The translations under genes and the position numbers were made by a program. From assembly GCA_905221605.1 (NCBI GenBank), contig CAJNDS010001391.1, positions 620,476 to 684,475 on the forward strand: a stretch of DNA of 64,000 nucleotides, given 5' to 3'. The notes under the pieces were generated by a model, which did no database searches, was not told the origin of the DNA, and worked only from the letters and a program-made list of their open reading frames with translations. This DNA is from Symbiodinium natans. Its lineage: Eukaryota; Sar; Dinophyceae; Suessiales; Symbiodiniaceae. Each line of letters begins with the position of its first letter. The first letter of the stretch is position 1. Positions 21,943 to 32,363 of the stretch are shown piece after piece.

Positions 21943-22317
21943 GTGAGATCTGAGTGCGCTAGTTCTTGCAGGGGAGACCGTCCTGCAAGAGTTGCCGTGA
22001 CTCTCCGAGTAAAGGGACTTCTCACACAGGGAGTCTGGAGTTCTGTGATCTTTTCGCATTTCGCATGCCCGCTCCTGTAAGCCGGGACATATTGTCAGTT
22101 TAAAGAGCACAAGTGTAGCATAGCGTAGCATAGCAGACGTAGCATAACCTGGCCTGACTGAGCAATTTTGCTATGGTCCCCGACGAGCGGCAAGCCAGAC
22201 TTGTCACGCCAAGATGCTATAATGTGAGTTGATTTCAACAGGGGAAAGGAGGGGTATACCGCGTCAGACCTGCAGAAAACAGGATGCTCTCACGCATGGC
22301 GTTGTTTTCTAGGGCTG
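21943..22317. other. 3' flank of the RNA-binding protein gene
   Basis: Probable trailer and spacer. GTAGCATAGCGTAGCATAGC-like short repeats occur at about 22114-22145. No gene seen. Confidence 0.45.
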
Positions 22318-22395
22318 CCGAGCACTGCCGAGCACTGCCGAGCACTGCCGAGCACTGCCGAGCACTGCCGAGCACTGCCGAGCACTGCCGAGCAT
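22318..22395 (+). repeat. 10-bp tandem repeat (AGCACTGCCG)n
   Basis: Seven to eight perfect copies of AGCACTGCCG in a row. It lies within an open frame (22284-22556) but has no other coding support. Confidence 0.95.
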
Positions 22396-22488
22396 GCGAA
22401 GCCCAAACTTGTGATTTCTGCTTCCGTGGAGGAGACGGATGCCCTGAGTGCCTGTCCTTAGCAATGCGAGCTCGCTCTGTCCAGTACT

Positions 22489-22881
22489 GTGACTCGGACC
22501 TATCACTGGCAAGTCTCAGTGTTGAGGTGCCGTGGCGGAGGCTTACCCCTCCTTGATTCTGACCCTTCTGGTGCGGAATCCGGAGTTTGCAGAGTGGCTT
22601 GGAAACCCAGTAAGCAGCGGTACATCATGGCACATCGGAAAAATTTGACTAAACAGTATTTGCCAAATTCGCGACATTTCAATGCCTTAACTTTCCAAGG
22701 CGAGAGCGTCTTCGCGCTTCCGACTTCCCCCAGGCTCGGCATTTCACTTGGCACGCTGCTCGCTACGGGGCTGAATGAAGACCAAAAGAATCATGAAGGG
22801 CTTCCATCAATCAGCAGTCCGAATAGCTTCAAGCACTCAAAGAGTCAGTTGCCAGCGCTCGAGGAGGGAACAGCCAAGTAG
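22489..22881 (+). CDS. Hypothetical open frame, unrecognised
   Basis: 130-codon frame with mixed composition, for example KPSKQRYIMAHRKNLTKQYL followed by PNSRHFNALTF, ending ALEEGTAK at a TAG. There are no internal repeats and no known domain. It might be a terminal exon upstream of the DUF4116 gene. Weak support. Confidence 0.25.
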   Translation: MTRTYHWQVSVLRCRGGGLPLLDSDPSGAESGVCRVAWKPSKQRYIMAHRKNLTKQYLPNSRHFNALTFQGESVFALPTSPRLGISLGTLLATGLNEDQKNHEGLPSISSPNSFKHSKSQLPALEEGTAK

Positions 22882-23109
22882 GAGCAAAGCGTTCAGCGTT
22901 AAGCAAACCCACAGCTGCTCACAACCCGCTGAATAGACTTCCATGGGCAAAGACAAGAGAAAAACTAAATCAATAATGAACGCAGCTGTGTGCAAAACCC
23001 ACATTGCACAACTGAGCCTGGAATAGACTCTGTCTGCAACACAATCCACGCGCAATTGCTCACTCCAGTCGCGGTATCTCCTTGATGTCATGGATGCTAG
23101 AGTCGTGAC

Positions 23110-25470
23110 TTGATGACCACTGAGGATTTATTCAGGAAGGCGCCAGAACATATTCGCGACGACCGGGAGATTGTTATGGCAGCTGGACCCTTGGAGAGCG
23201 AGAGAGAGAGCAGCGGTGATTTGGGAGGGTTGGCCCTCCCAGGGCCAATGTTTGCAGCTGTTGGGGGTGTCCAAGCTGTGCAGGTGCTCGAAAGACACGG
23301 CTTCTCTCTGAAGTTCGCTTCTTCGGACCTGTGGCCGCCTCGGTTGCGTTCACAGGTTCCAGACATCGACGTCTAGCTACGGCAAGCCCCACGAAGTGCC
23401 CAAAAGTCCCCCAACTTGTGTGAACGCGTGGCGACCCGAGGCAGGATTGCCAGGAAGTGGTCCTGTGCGCGGCAGCCGTCTCAGTCAAAGTCTCGAGACA
23501 ATAGCCCGCTTCTAAATCCTGCCATAACCCTCCAAGCCACCTGCACAAAAGCCCTCAGCTGAAATTTCAAGACCAAAGCGCCTTCCCCATCTCCTGTGGC
23601 CCAGAGGTGCGGCAGACTGGCGCCGCGCTGGCCTATGCCTCCCGCGATCTCAAGGCCAACAAGGTGGCGCAGCAAAGAAGCGGGCGGAGAAGCAGAGAGT
23701 GGCGGTGGTAGGATGTGGTTGGGGTACAGAGATGGGTCAGAAGATGAGTGGAAAGGTGCGTAGGGCCGCATCGAACGATAATTAGTTTGTAAGTACTTGT
23801 GTGTAGCTGATGTTGTACGACGACGACTCCATGAGTCACTTTAACCTGAGATCAATAATGTTGGCACCGCGGGGGTGCGAAGATGACAAAGGGCACGTGC
23901 TCTTTCTTTGAAAAGCTTTGCCAGCCTTGCCTTTCTGGATCAGGTTTGGTGTGTTTCCCTAGTGGCCGAGAACAAAGCTACCTTGTGTGGTGACTATCAT
24001 CACATCATGAGAGCGTGGACACGTGCCATGTACCAATTAGTTTGATTCAAAAGAGTTCACTTTCAAGATCTGCCCGGCAGCTCATGTTTTGGGTTTTTGA
24101 GCGGAAGTTTGCACGGAGCTTGACAGCAGATGGTTGCTGGGATGCAGAGAGTTCTGCCAGGGCGTTGTGCTTGCCGCGGTCCAGCAGCATGGGTCGTCCC
24201 TGGAGCACGCGTGCCAGGCCTCGGAGTGGCGCAGAAACGGCTCGTTGGAACGCTCCTTGACTCTTTTGTCGCAGCTGCCCTTCTTTGGCTCTCGCTGTTC
24301 TTGGTGAAGCGTTAGCTGAGCGAAGAGGATGCGATACTGGGTTCGATCCCACCTCAAAGGGGGCTGGTGGCAGGGTGGACTAATCAGACGCCAATTGAAT
24401 CAACCCAGTTCCATCCATGCAGGAGTTGCAGAACGACCGCGAAGTGGAGTGGAGCTTATCTGTGGCCTACCTGCAGCGCCCGTGCCTTCCCCTCACTTGA
24501 GGTCTTGGCGGCCGTCTCCAACCAAGGCCGTGCTTTGCGCTACGCTTCCAAGGTCCCCGCCGTCCCCCCCCCCCCCCAACGGCTGGGATAAGGGGGGAAG
24601 AAGCAAGCTAAATGACATTAAAGGAGTTGCACGTAAGCGTGCTCCGTTCCTTAGAGCACTAGAGCACCTCCTGGACTGGAGGAGCTTCAGGCAGATCCAG
24701 ATATCGCGCTGGCGGCCGTGAAGAAAGATGCTGCGTCCTTGGCCTTCGCTGCAGCCGAGGCGAGGATCTCAACAGGACATTTGAACGTTTGTGATAGTCT
24801 GATAGCAGCTTTTGAGCGGCTTTTGAACTTCTGGAGAGCACTGCCGAGACCATCATTGAATTAGGGTGCTCTGAAACACGTCGTGCCACCTCTCTGTTCC
24901 ACCGCAGGCGCGCAACAACAGGGGCTTGATGGAGTGTGGTGCCTAGAGTCTTGGAGTACCAGAGAGCCATCTTATCAGCCTTCGTGTCTGCCCAGGCAAG
25001 TTGCAGAGCACCAGCCGCATGGGATTCGTCATGCAGGCCTTGCCACAGCTTGGTTTGGTGGGGAACTTCGTGTGCCTCGACGGGACTTTGTGTCAAAGCA
25101 GCAGAGCATCCGCATGAGGTGAAGACCTGCGCTGTGACTGGGGCCTCTGGCTCAAGGCAGTGGGCCTTCTCTTCTTGATGTGCGGACGCGAGCTCGTGAT
25201 GGAAGGCTGTTGCCCGAGATCCTTCCGTTCTGGTCTTTGCTCCCCAGGCCAAGTGGCTTTGAAAGGCTTTGAGAACATAGTTTGGGCCACCACGTCAAAC
25301 GAATATAGACATGCGGTGATGTGCGGATTCCATCCAGGAGTTGCGCGCTGGCCGGGAGTTTATGTGCCTGGCGGCGCAGCGGAATGGCTTCGCGCTGGAG
25401 TATGCTGTCAGCGTCCTGGTGTGCCAACGGTGGCCAATTCGGCTCTGCAACATTGTGGAATGTGATGAGC
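23110..25470 (+). CDS. DUF4116 repeat protein, multi-exon
   Basis: Six separate segments match the DUF4116 pattern (D-x-E-hydrophobic-V-x-x-A-V followed by G-x-A-L-x-x-A-S-x-x-L). They are: 23119-23184 APEHIRDDREIVMAA; 23284-23328 VLERHGFSLKFASSDL; 23607-23664 VRQTGAALAYASRDLKANK; 24501-24552 VLAAVSNQGRALRYASK; 24682-24765 QADPDIALAAVKKDAASLAF; 25347-25416 GREFMCLAAQRNGFALEYA. Joining the first two across a 99-bp intron (about 23185-23283) gives one perfect repeat, DREIVMAA plus VLERHGFSLKFAS, strong evidence that they are exons of one gene. Three exons begin after AG|G (23284, 23607, 24501), and the fourth ends before GT at 24553. Each exon encodes roughly one repeat or half a repeat, so the introns sit at repeat boundaries. 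Function of DUF4116 is unknown; it is abundant in dinoflagellates. Gene ends were not found; some repeats may be lost or unread between 23700 and 24480. Confidence 0.75.
24566..24579 (+). repeat. Poly-C run
   Basis: About 14 consecutive C just after the donor of the fourth DUF4116 exon; the only long C run on the plus strand, against many G runs elsewhere. Confidence 0.9.
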
Positions 25471-26344
25471 ATGTGACGTGCAACGGACGTGATGAGGTTA
25501 AGTCGCTGCAGAACGATGGGAAGTTGTTGATGATTGCGGTCGGGCAGGCAGTGCAACGACAGTGCAACGACAGTGAACAGCACAAATGGACGTCTGCTTC
25601 TTTGTGCAGGTTGAGCAGCAGTGTCGGGGCCCAAAGCGCGTCGAGCAACTACTCGGTTTGCCGGCGTGGGTGTGCGGCGCTTGTCCGGCTGCGGCGCAGA
25701 ATCTGACTTTCAAGTCTTTTCTAGAAAAACCATAGATAGTGTCCTTAGAAAACTCGATCTTTCTGTGGCGCTTGGATGGGTCAGTGGGACTGTAGAAGTT
25801 TTGGTGAACAATTTAAAGGAGACCACCTTTGCATCCCGAGCGCCCAGGATGTTTTGTTGAATAAACGTTTATGCTTTTTGAATCAAGCAGTCTCCCTTCA
25901 ACATCTTCCTTAAACTGGCAACTCCAAGCTCAAAGTTTCGGTTTTTCCGGTTCTCAGCCGCGTCCATGCTTACATAGGTTCCAGCCAGAGTCTTGGCGGA
26001 GGCCTTTACAATCCACAGGTTCCCTGCAGTTTCCCCCCAACAGTTTTCTGTTCAACTCGCGAGGAGCTTCCCTTCCAAAACGTTGGCTCTGAACGGTTCC
26101 TCCGGAAGATCGCAGGATCGTTCTTCAAAACTCACAGGCATACGAACCATGATTCAGCACATACAGTGCCCAAACAGAACAGCCCGACATACTCGGTCAT
26201 TTCCGACTGGTTCATCTTGAACTGGTCGTGCCCGGTCTGTGGTGTTTTGCTCAGGAACAACATCCCGGATTTTCCTTCAACTTTCTAGCTTAAGAGAAGG
26301 CCCTATTCACAGTTTGCACGCAGCGACTGCACTGTGGTTGATCA
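25471..26344. other. No recognisable gene
   Basis: A frame at 25341-25706 continues after the last DUF4116 segment without family resemblance. The segment 25860-26280 has open frames on the plus strand with Ser/Phe-rich content but no motif. Confidence 0.4.
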
Positions 26345-26944
26345 GTGCCCCGAGCTAGAAAAAAGAAGCAGAAATATAGATTCATCACAGGTATGCCGTG
26401 CCAAACCAACGCGGGTGTAGCACAAGGAAGGAATGAAGACTTAGCGCAGAGCCCTGCACAGAGCCGAAGTTTTCTCCGAATCTTTATTGAGAAAGAGCAG
26501 GCAGAAGCCACAATCCGCCACATGTTGGCTGAGGCGGACTCTTTTCTCAGGAAACCTAACGAGAGTAGTTGGAACGCCAGTAGACCAGGTTTGTTTCGGA
26601 TTTGAGTTTGCTTTCCAGGTGTGTGTGTGTGTGTGAAGAGGGTGGTGATCGGGTTCCCAATAACGACAATGCTCCCCACCGAGCAACAGCGTGGGATCCT
26701 GCAGCGTATGAGTAATCCGCAGTACTTGAACGTCATACTACCTCCAGAGTTGCTGCGTCGGTGCCGCAACCTCTGTCTGTTGCTGTGTGTGCTGTTCGTT
26801 TTCTCTAGCACGCTGGCTTCTCAGCCGGCTCTGCACTGCCAAGCCGCAGCATTGCCGATTGCCGAAGAATGTCAGAGACGATCCCTTCCAGATATCCAAG
26901 GCCGCACAGAGTCCGCCTTGAATGAGCAGGCAACGGGGTCTTGA
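26345..26944 (+). CDS. Coding-like exons, unrecognised
   Basis: Frame 26345-26605 ends with FLRIFIEKEQAEATIRHMLA followed by EADSFLRKPNESSW, a charged helical stretch before a GTGTGTGT run at about 26619 that may start an intron. The next frame (26654-26944) has LPTEQQRGILQRMSNPQYL, then a hydrophobic helix LCLLLCVLFVFSSTLA, and ends at a TGA. If joined, the product would be a small protein with one membrane helix. No family recognised; the intron is inferred. Confidence 0.35.
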
Positions 26945-28184
26945 CTTGCGCAAGGGGTACATGGGCCGGGTATATGGGGACGGAACGTGCTCAGGACCTG
27001 GCTTGGCAGCGCCTCAACCCGCTCATGGTGTGAGACCTCGTGAGACGACGTGAGTGCCCCCCGAGCTACCGCGGAGTTTGATCACGAAGGCAAAGGAAGC
27101 GCACCCGTGGCGCAGTGGAACACGCCCTGGAATGCGGTGGGCTTGGGGCTTCGGGACCGCAGGTGGCGATGGCAATGTCGGCAACGCGACGTGGGTCACG
27201 TCTTTTAAGAACTTCAAGCATGACCCTCCGTTGCAGCCTAGCCATCCGGTTCCAAGGCAGGACGGGCAAATCGCAAGTTCAACACATTGCGGTTGCAGGT
27301 TTTCCGCAGTTCCGGAGCCTTTGCCCAAGCTGATGCTCAGGCTTTTGATCGCACCGGTGAACCGCCGCACTCCGTGGCGCCTCTGGCTCAAGTCTTTTGT
27401 TGTTGTGCAAGTTGCCCTGAAGCCACTAGATGATAATGCTTTCCCGCGCAGGCGCAGCGAGCAATGTGAGCACGCTGTGCCGCGCAAGTCAATTTCTTCG
27501 AAGTAAACGTGTTTTCCGCATTGTTTCGGCTGGCATTTGGCATGTGCCCATCAGTGCCAGGCATTTCCAGAGGGCAAACCACGGATCATAATCTGACCAC
27601 GCAAAACGCAGAAAATAAGAAGCCGATGTTGAACTTTTGTTTCCTTTGAACCGATGCTCTCATTTTGGTCGCGTGTTTTGTTTTATGATTTTCTCAGTGA
27701 CTTAAGAGGTGTTTTGTAGGTTTGTGGGTTTTGCAAACGCGCTGCTCGTACGACGGGCTTGGCTCTCTGCAACGCGGTATGGAGGCAACGCCGAGCAGAA
27801 CTCAGCGCGGAAGGGAGCGGGACGCGGAGCGGGGGGCGCAAAAAAAGGAAAGGCTTCCTGTAGCTTAATGAAGCATTGTGTAATGTTGAGTATTGTTAAT
27901 GCAACGTACGTGGAGTATATTCAAGTTTAGGTGATGCCATGTGGGGAAAGTTCGGTAAGTTCTTAAAGTGTGTATGAGAGTGGCACAGTGGACGTGGGCT
28001 GCTGCGATCGTACTTCGTCTCAAAAGGAGGAACAGTGTAGCTCCTGGGCTCCCGTGAAAAGTAAGGGAAACGCAGCTGCAGGAAAGACATGATGCCCACA
28101 ATTGCGTCAGCCAGCTGACCTCCAGCCTAGCAGGCTTAGCCACAGAATCTAGCCCACGATACGAATGCCAAGCCGGGCCAAGCC
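26945..28184. other. No recognisable gene
   Basis: Frames such as 27054-27506 have no motif. About 27600-27720 is T-rich. Nothing can be named. Confidence 0.45.
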
Positions 28185-28185
28185 G

Positions 28186-28238
28186 GGGTGTGTGCGCGCG
28201 CGCACGTGTGCGTGCGTGCGTGCGTGCGTGCGCGTGTT
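28186..28238 (+). repeat. (GTGC)n microsatellite
   Basis: Alternating GTGTGCGCGCGCACGTGTGCGTGC units; purine-pyrimidine alternation could favour Z-DNA. Confidence 0.85.
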
Positions 28239-28336
28239 CAGATAGTCCGAGTTCCAAGTTCTTGTTTCTACCTTTGGGATGAGGCAGCTCGGGGGTCCCC
28301 CATTCTAAAGAACATAGCGAGTTTGACTGGCACGGG

Positions 28337-28519
28337 ATGGCACATTTTCCTAAAGGTTGCAGCCAAGAAGCCAACGACGTAGATGATTTCAAGCGGTGTT
28401 TGATGGATGCCAGCGCGTGTGCTATGCCAGTGAATGTTGCAGTTGAACACGAGCTGCCTGCCGGCAAGGAATTTGCCATAGATGAACTTCGCAGGCATCC
28501 GTCAATCATGCGAGGCTGA
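28337..28519 (+). CDS. Short coding-like exon, unrecognised
   Basis: Open frame with DDFKRCLMDASACAMPVNVA, then EHELPAGKEFAIDELRRHPS, ending at TGA. Composition is protein-like (acidic and helical). No family assigned; could be a last exon. Confidence 0.3.
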   Translation: MAHFPKGCSQEANDVDDFKRCLMDASACAMPVNVAVEHELPAGKEFAIDELRRHPSIMRG

Positions 28520-28889
28520 ATTTCAACACGAGCCTCTTCCTAGGCATTGAGGAATTGGAACTTTTTGTCGCCAGCTGCCGCAGAACATACATCGCATATA
28601 AGATACAATGTTGTTTGGAGACTTCCAACCTCAATACTTAGGCCGGCAGAGTTGTCTCAAGGAATGCCTCACGCATCATCCTTATGCGTGAAATCTTAAG
28701 ATGCTCAGTGCCGCCGCGAAATTGTTTGTCAATTCATAGAATTCGAAGCTGAAAGCTTTGGCTTCGAGTCTTCTGATGGCATGTGGGCAGTCCAGATCCG
28801 TGGCTCCACTACTGCCTCGCTAGACTCCGCTTGAGCGCGAAATTAACAGATGGTCTCGTTTTCCTGGTGCCAGCCGCGTGCCTATCGGG

Positions 28890-28948
28890 AGATGCACAGA
28901 GTATGCACAGAGTATGCACAGAGTATGCGCAGAGTATGCACAGAGTAC
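28890..28948 (+). repeat. 11-bp tandem repeat (AGAGTATGCAC)n
   Basis: Five copies of AGAGTATGCAC with single changes. Confidence 0.92.
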
Positions 28949-29459
28949 GCACTTCGCGACGGGTATAAGGCCAGAGCCGAGGCGATGAATTCGGTGCATC
29001 TGCAGGTGGGACGCGCAGTGCGATGCCAGTGCGATATGCAAAGAGCGCTGATCAGTTTCTCGCATCTGGGAACTGCGGAGGCTGCGGTGGTGGCTTTCGG
29101 TGGAGCTCTTCTGAGCGATTGGGCATTGTGTTTGTGCCTACCGTGTTTCTGCGTCTGTGTGTGTCGTCAGGACAAGCATTGCGCTCAGCAGAAAGTGCAA
29201 CATGAGTCAACCTGCTTTCTCACCCACAGCTGGTCTCAGTTGGTCTGTTCAGATCTGCTTCACTGTGCGAGCAGCTGTCGACCCCTATGCTTTCCACCGT
29301 TCCGATTGCGGCTCAGCTTGCCAGTTGTGACCCCGCAGCGCCCTCGCTCGATCGATGGCTTCCAGTCATTAGCGGCCTTGGCAGGCAAAGATCCAACGCC
29401 AGTAGTAGTATGTTAGTATGTAGTAGTGTAAGCATCCTGCTTACCTGATCTCATACTGC

Positions 29460-32327
29460 AGCGGTTGAGGACTCCCCCAGTGCTTGGAAGATGCCACTGG
29501 GAGAGCCTGAGACACAAGGCGAAGAGGCGCCTCCATGCTTTTAAAAAGCGATGCTTTTGTAAAGAATCGTGTGTGTGTGTGTGTGTTCTCTTGTGCTCTT
29601 AATATTAAGCTGCAGAGTGCTCTCTCTTTTGTTCCTCTCTCTTGTCTCCAGGTCAAGCTGATCTTCGACCTCTTGGATGTTGACCACAGCGGCAAGATCG
29701 ATGCGGAAGAGATGAAGAGGGTGCTGTCCTCGAGCTGAGAGCCCTAATCGATTCATTATAATCATTAAGACTCCCAAGAAGCTCTGAAGGGGCCCCTCTC
29801 AGTCAAAAGTTGAGTCTCAGCAGGTTTTGCTTTCGCTGAACTTTAGCCAAGAGAACGTCCACGCTCTCATTGATCAGTTCGATAAGAACAAGGCCGGGCG
29901 TCTCAAGCGCTTCTAAGAGCTCTTTTTTTGGCGCACTTTCTTCTTTTTCCCAGTGTGTTAAGTCTTTTGCTAACAAAGCGGCTCTCCCAAGGACGGCGAG
30001 CTTTCGATCGTCGAGTTTTGGAGCTGGGTCAATGGCCATGATGGCAGGCTCTTGCGCGAACACAATCCATGGCTTGCATATGCCTTCTGCAAAGCTCAGC
30101 CTTTTTTAGCGCAGAAGCGCAGATGCTGGAGATCCGGTGCAGGCAAACCGACGGCTTCCGTCCGCAGTTGTTGAACATGGCCGTTGCCGAGAACAAGCGC
30201 AAAATCTCGGAAACTGAGGACGACCGCCATGCCTGTGTGTTCCCCTCTTTCAGTGCCGACCCCCAATGTTCTCCCTCGAAATCGACAGCCCCTTTCTCTT
30301 GAGGAACGCCTGGCCGCCTTCCGGAGCAGGCGCGCTCCACGGAAGCCTCATGCGTTTCAAAGCACACAACAGTCGATATTCTGGAAGCTGACTTCAAACC
30401 ATGGACTGCCTGAAAATCTTGCGTAGCAAATGGCAACATCTGTTTCTTCGAATGTAATTGGCCGGAAACAGGCTTAATTGTAGTATGCCTATTGCAATAT
30501 ACAATCGATTATTGCTTGGCCGCGCTGAACAAGCATACAATGATGAAATCATGAATGCAACTAATTGAATTCAGCGTGTTCCCGGCCGTATTGCGTGCGC
30601 CTCCCTGCCAACTAGCAAAAGCAAAAATAGTTCGGTGCATGTTTGTCAACGGTGTAAGGCAGGGAATCGTATTAAGGACTTTTCGATCTTTACAATGCTG
30701 CCTTTGCTAAGGGTGTATGTCTACTTGCCATCAAGTATTAGAAGTTTCTTTACAACAATGCCTTCGGCTAGTTCGTGATATAGATATGAATGATATGAAC
30801 GTAATCATCAGTTGTCCCGAGCTGTCCCGGTAGCTGTACCTCACCTTTCTTTGCGGGGCTCCCTTTTGCTGCCCTTCATCGTTCGTTCGCGTATCGAAGT
30901 TGTTTCTACCTGCAAGGGGTGACGTCGCCAGGCAAAGCACATCAAGAGCAAAAAAGTAGGTACATGGGGTGCGGCACCATATATATATATATATATACCA
31001 TATATATATATATATATGTGCATCTACACCATGTGTTCATGTTTGTGTGTTGTGCATGTTTTTCATGCGTGCTGTTATGTCCTTGCACGCTCCTTGCAAT
31101 TGTTCCGCCGCCAGGAAGGAGGCTGAGGAGGCCAAAGCAGCCGAAGAGGCGCCGCTTCTTGGGTTCTTTTTCAAGGCATCAAAAGCGCCGCGACTGGCAC
31201 AAGTGGCAGCTCAGCCCTTCATGGGAGGCGAAAAGACAGGAGGAAAGAGAGCAAGGTTTGCGTTTCAGCCGAGAGTCTTGGTTTTGACTGACCCATGACG
31301 GACAAACACAGTGCACTTTGGTCTGCACGCAGCCGTAGAGTTTGCATGGCAGATTCTGATTGCGCAATGAGGAAGATTTCGTTCGACAGAAGCTCTTTGG
31401 CTGCCTTCGGTCCCATAAAGCAAAAATCATTAAGCATCGCATTGGGCTTTCATGAGGGTTGGTGGTGGTGGTGCTGCTGCTGCGACACAGTAGTACTGGC
31501 AGGACGATGGTGCACGGAGTCTTTTTGATAGCATCATCTAGAGGAGCAGCATACCCTACACAAAGCGCAGAAGCGCCGCAACGGCACGATGTACATACGG
31601 ACTGTTGACTTTAATTACGACGAAACCACAGTGACATTGACACTGTGGCTGTACACGGCGAAACAACGTGGACATTGACAAAGCAGTGACTTTGCAGCTT
31701 TAAGAAATTACATTGCGATTTTAAAACCCAGCAAAGACTTGGAGAAGCGGCGTAAATTGTGAGGCACTGAAAGAATCACGTAAGTGCATGCACGTTTACA
31801 GATCTGAAGAAAGCACCAGACACCAGAAAGAAAAAGACAAAAAACATTGCTTAGATTGCAGCATGACAGCGGGGTCTAGTTTCGCGTCTTTGTGCATGTC
31901 ATCGAAGGTGTAACTATCATTCCCAACTAGCAGCCAACATTTGCGATCAACTTCGAAGAGAGGTTGGCATCAACAGGGTTGGCTGGGCTTGGTGTGGCAA
32001 CTGGTGCTGTGCTTCAGTCCCGCTCCGTTCAGAAGCGCCAAGTCACTCGAACTCGTGGCCCCCAACGCACGCGGAAGTGCTACCGCTCTGCTGAAGGCTT
32101 GAAGCCTTATTTTAGTTTCACAACGGTGCCTTGAAGATGAGAACTCAACACCATCCCCTGCAACCTGCCACATAGCGCAGCCCACAATGAAATGTGCTTG
32201 CCAATGTGCCTGGAGGGTTCTACACATGAAGTGACCCAGTTGGAAGCTCTTTCTTGTTCATTTGTGGGGGAGAGGGGGGGGGGGGGGGGGGGGGGGGCGG
32301 GGGGGGGGGGGGCGGGGGGGGGGGGGG

Positions 32328-32363
<36 letters not shown>

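Noticed and set aside
24325-24360. Possible plus-strand tRNA (GGGTTCGATCCCACC)
   Set aside because: Only two stem pairs form and no acceptor stem is found upstream.
24659-25252. 197-codon minus-strand frame
   Set aside because: Lies opposite DUF4116 segments on the plus strand that match the family; it is a shadow.
25148-27395. Relics of the dinoflagellate spliced leader (ending TTTTGGCTCAAG)
   Set aside because: Only partial TCTGGCTCAAG matches occur, at about 25150 and 27385, without the rest of the leader; chance is enough.
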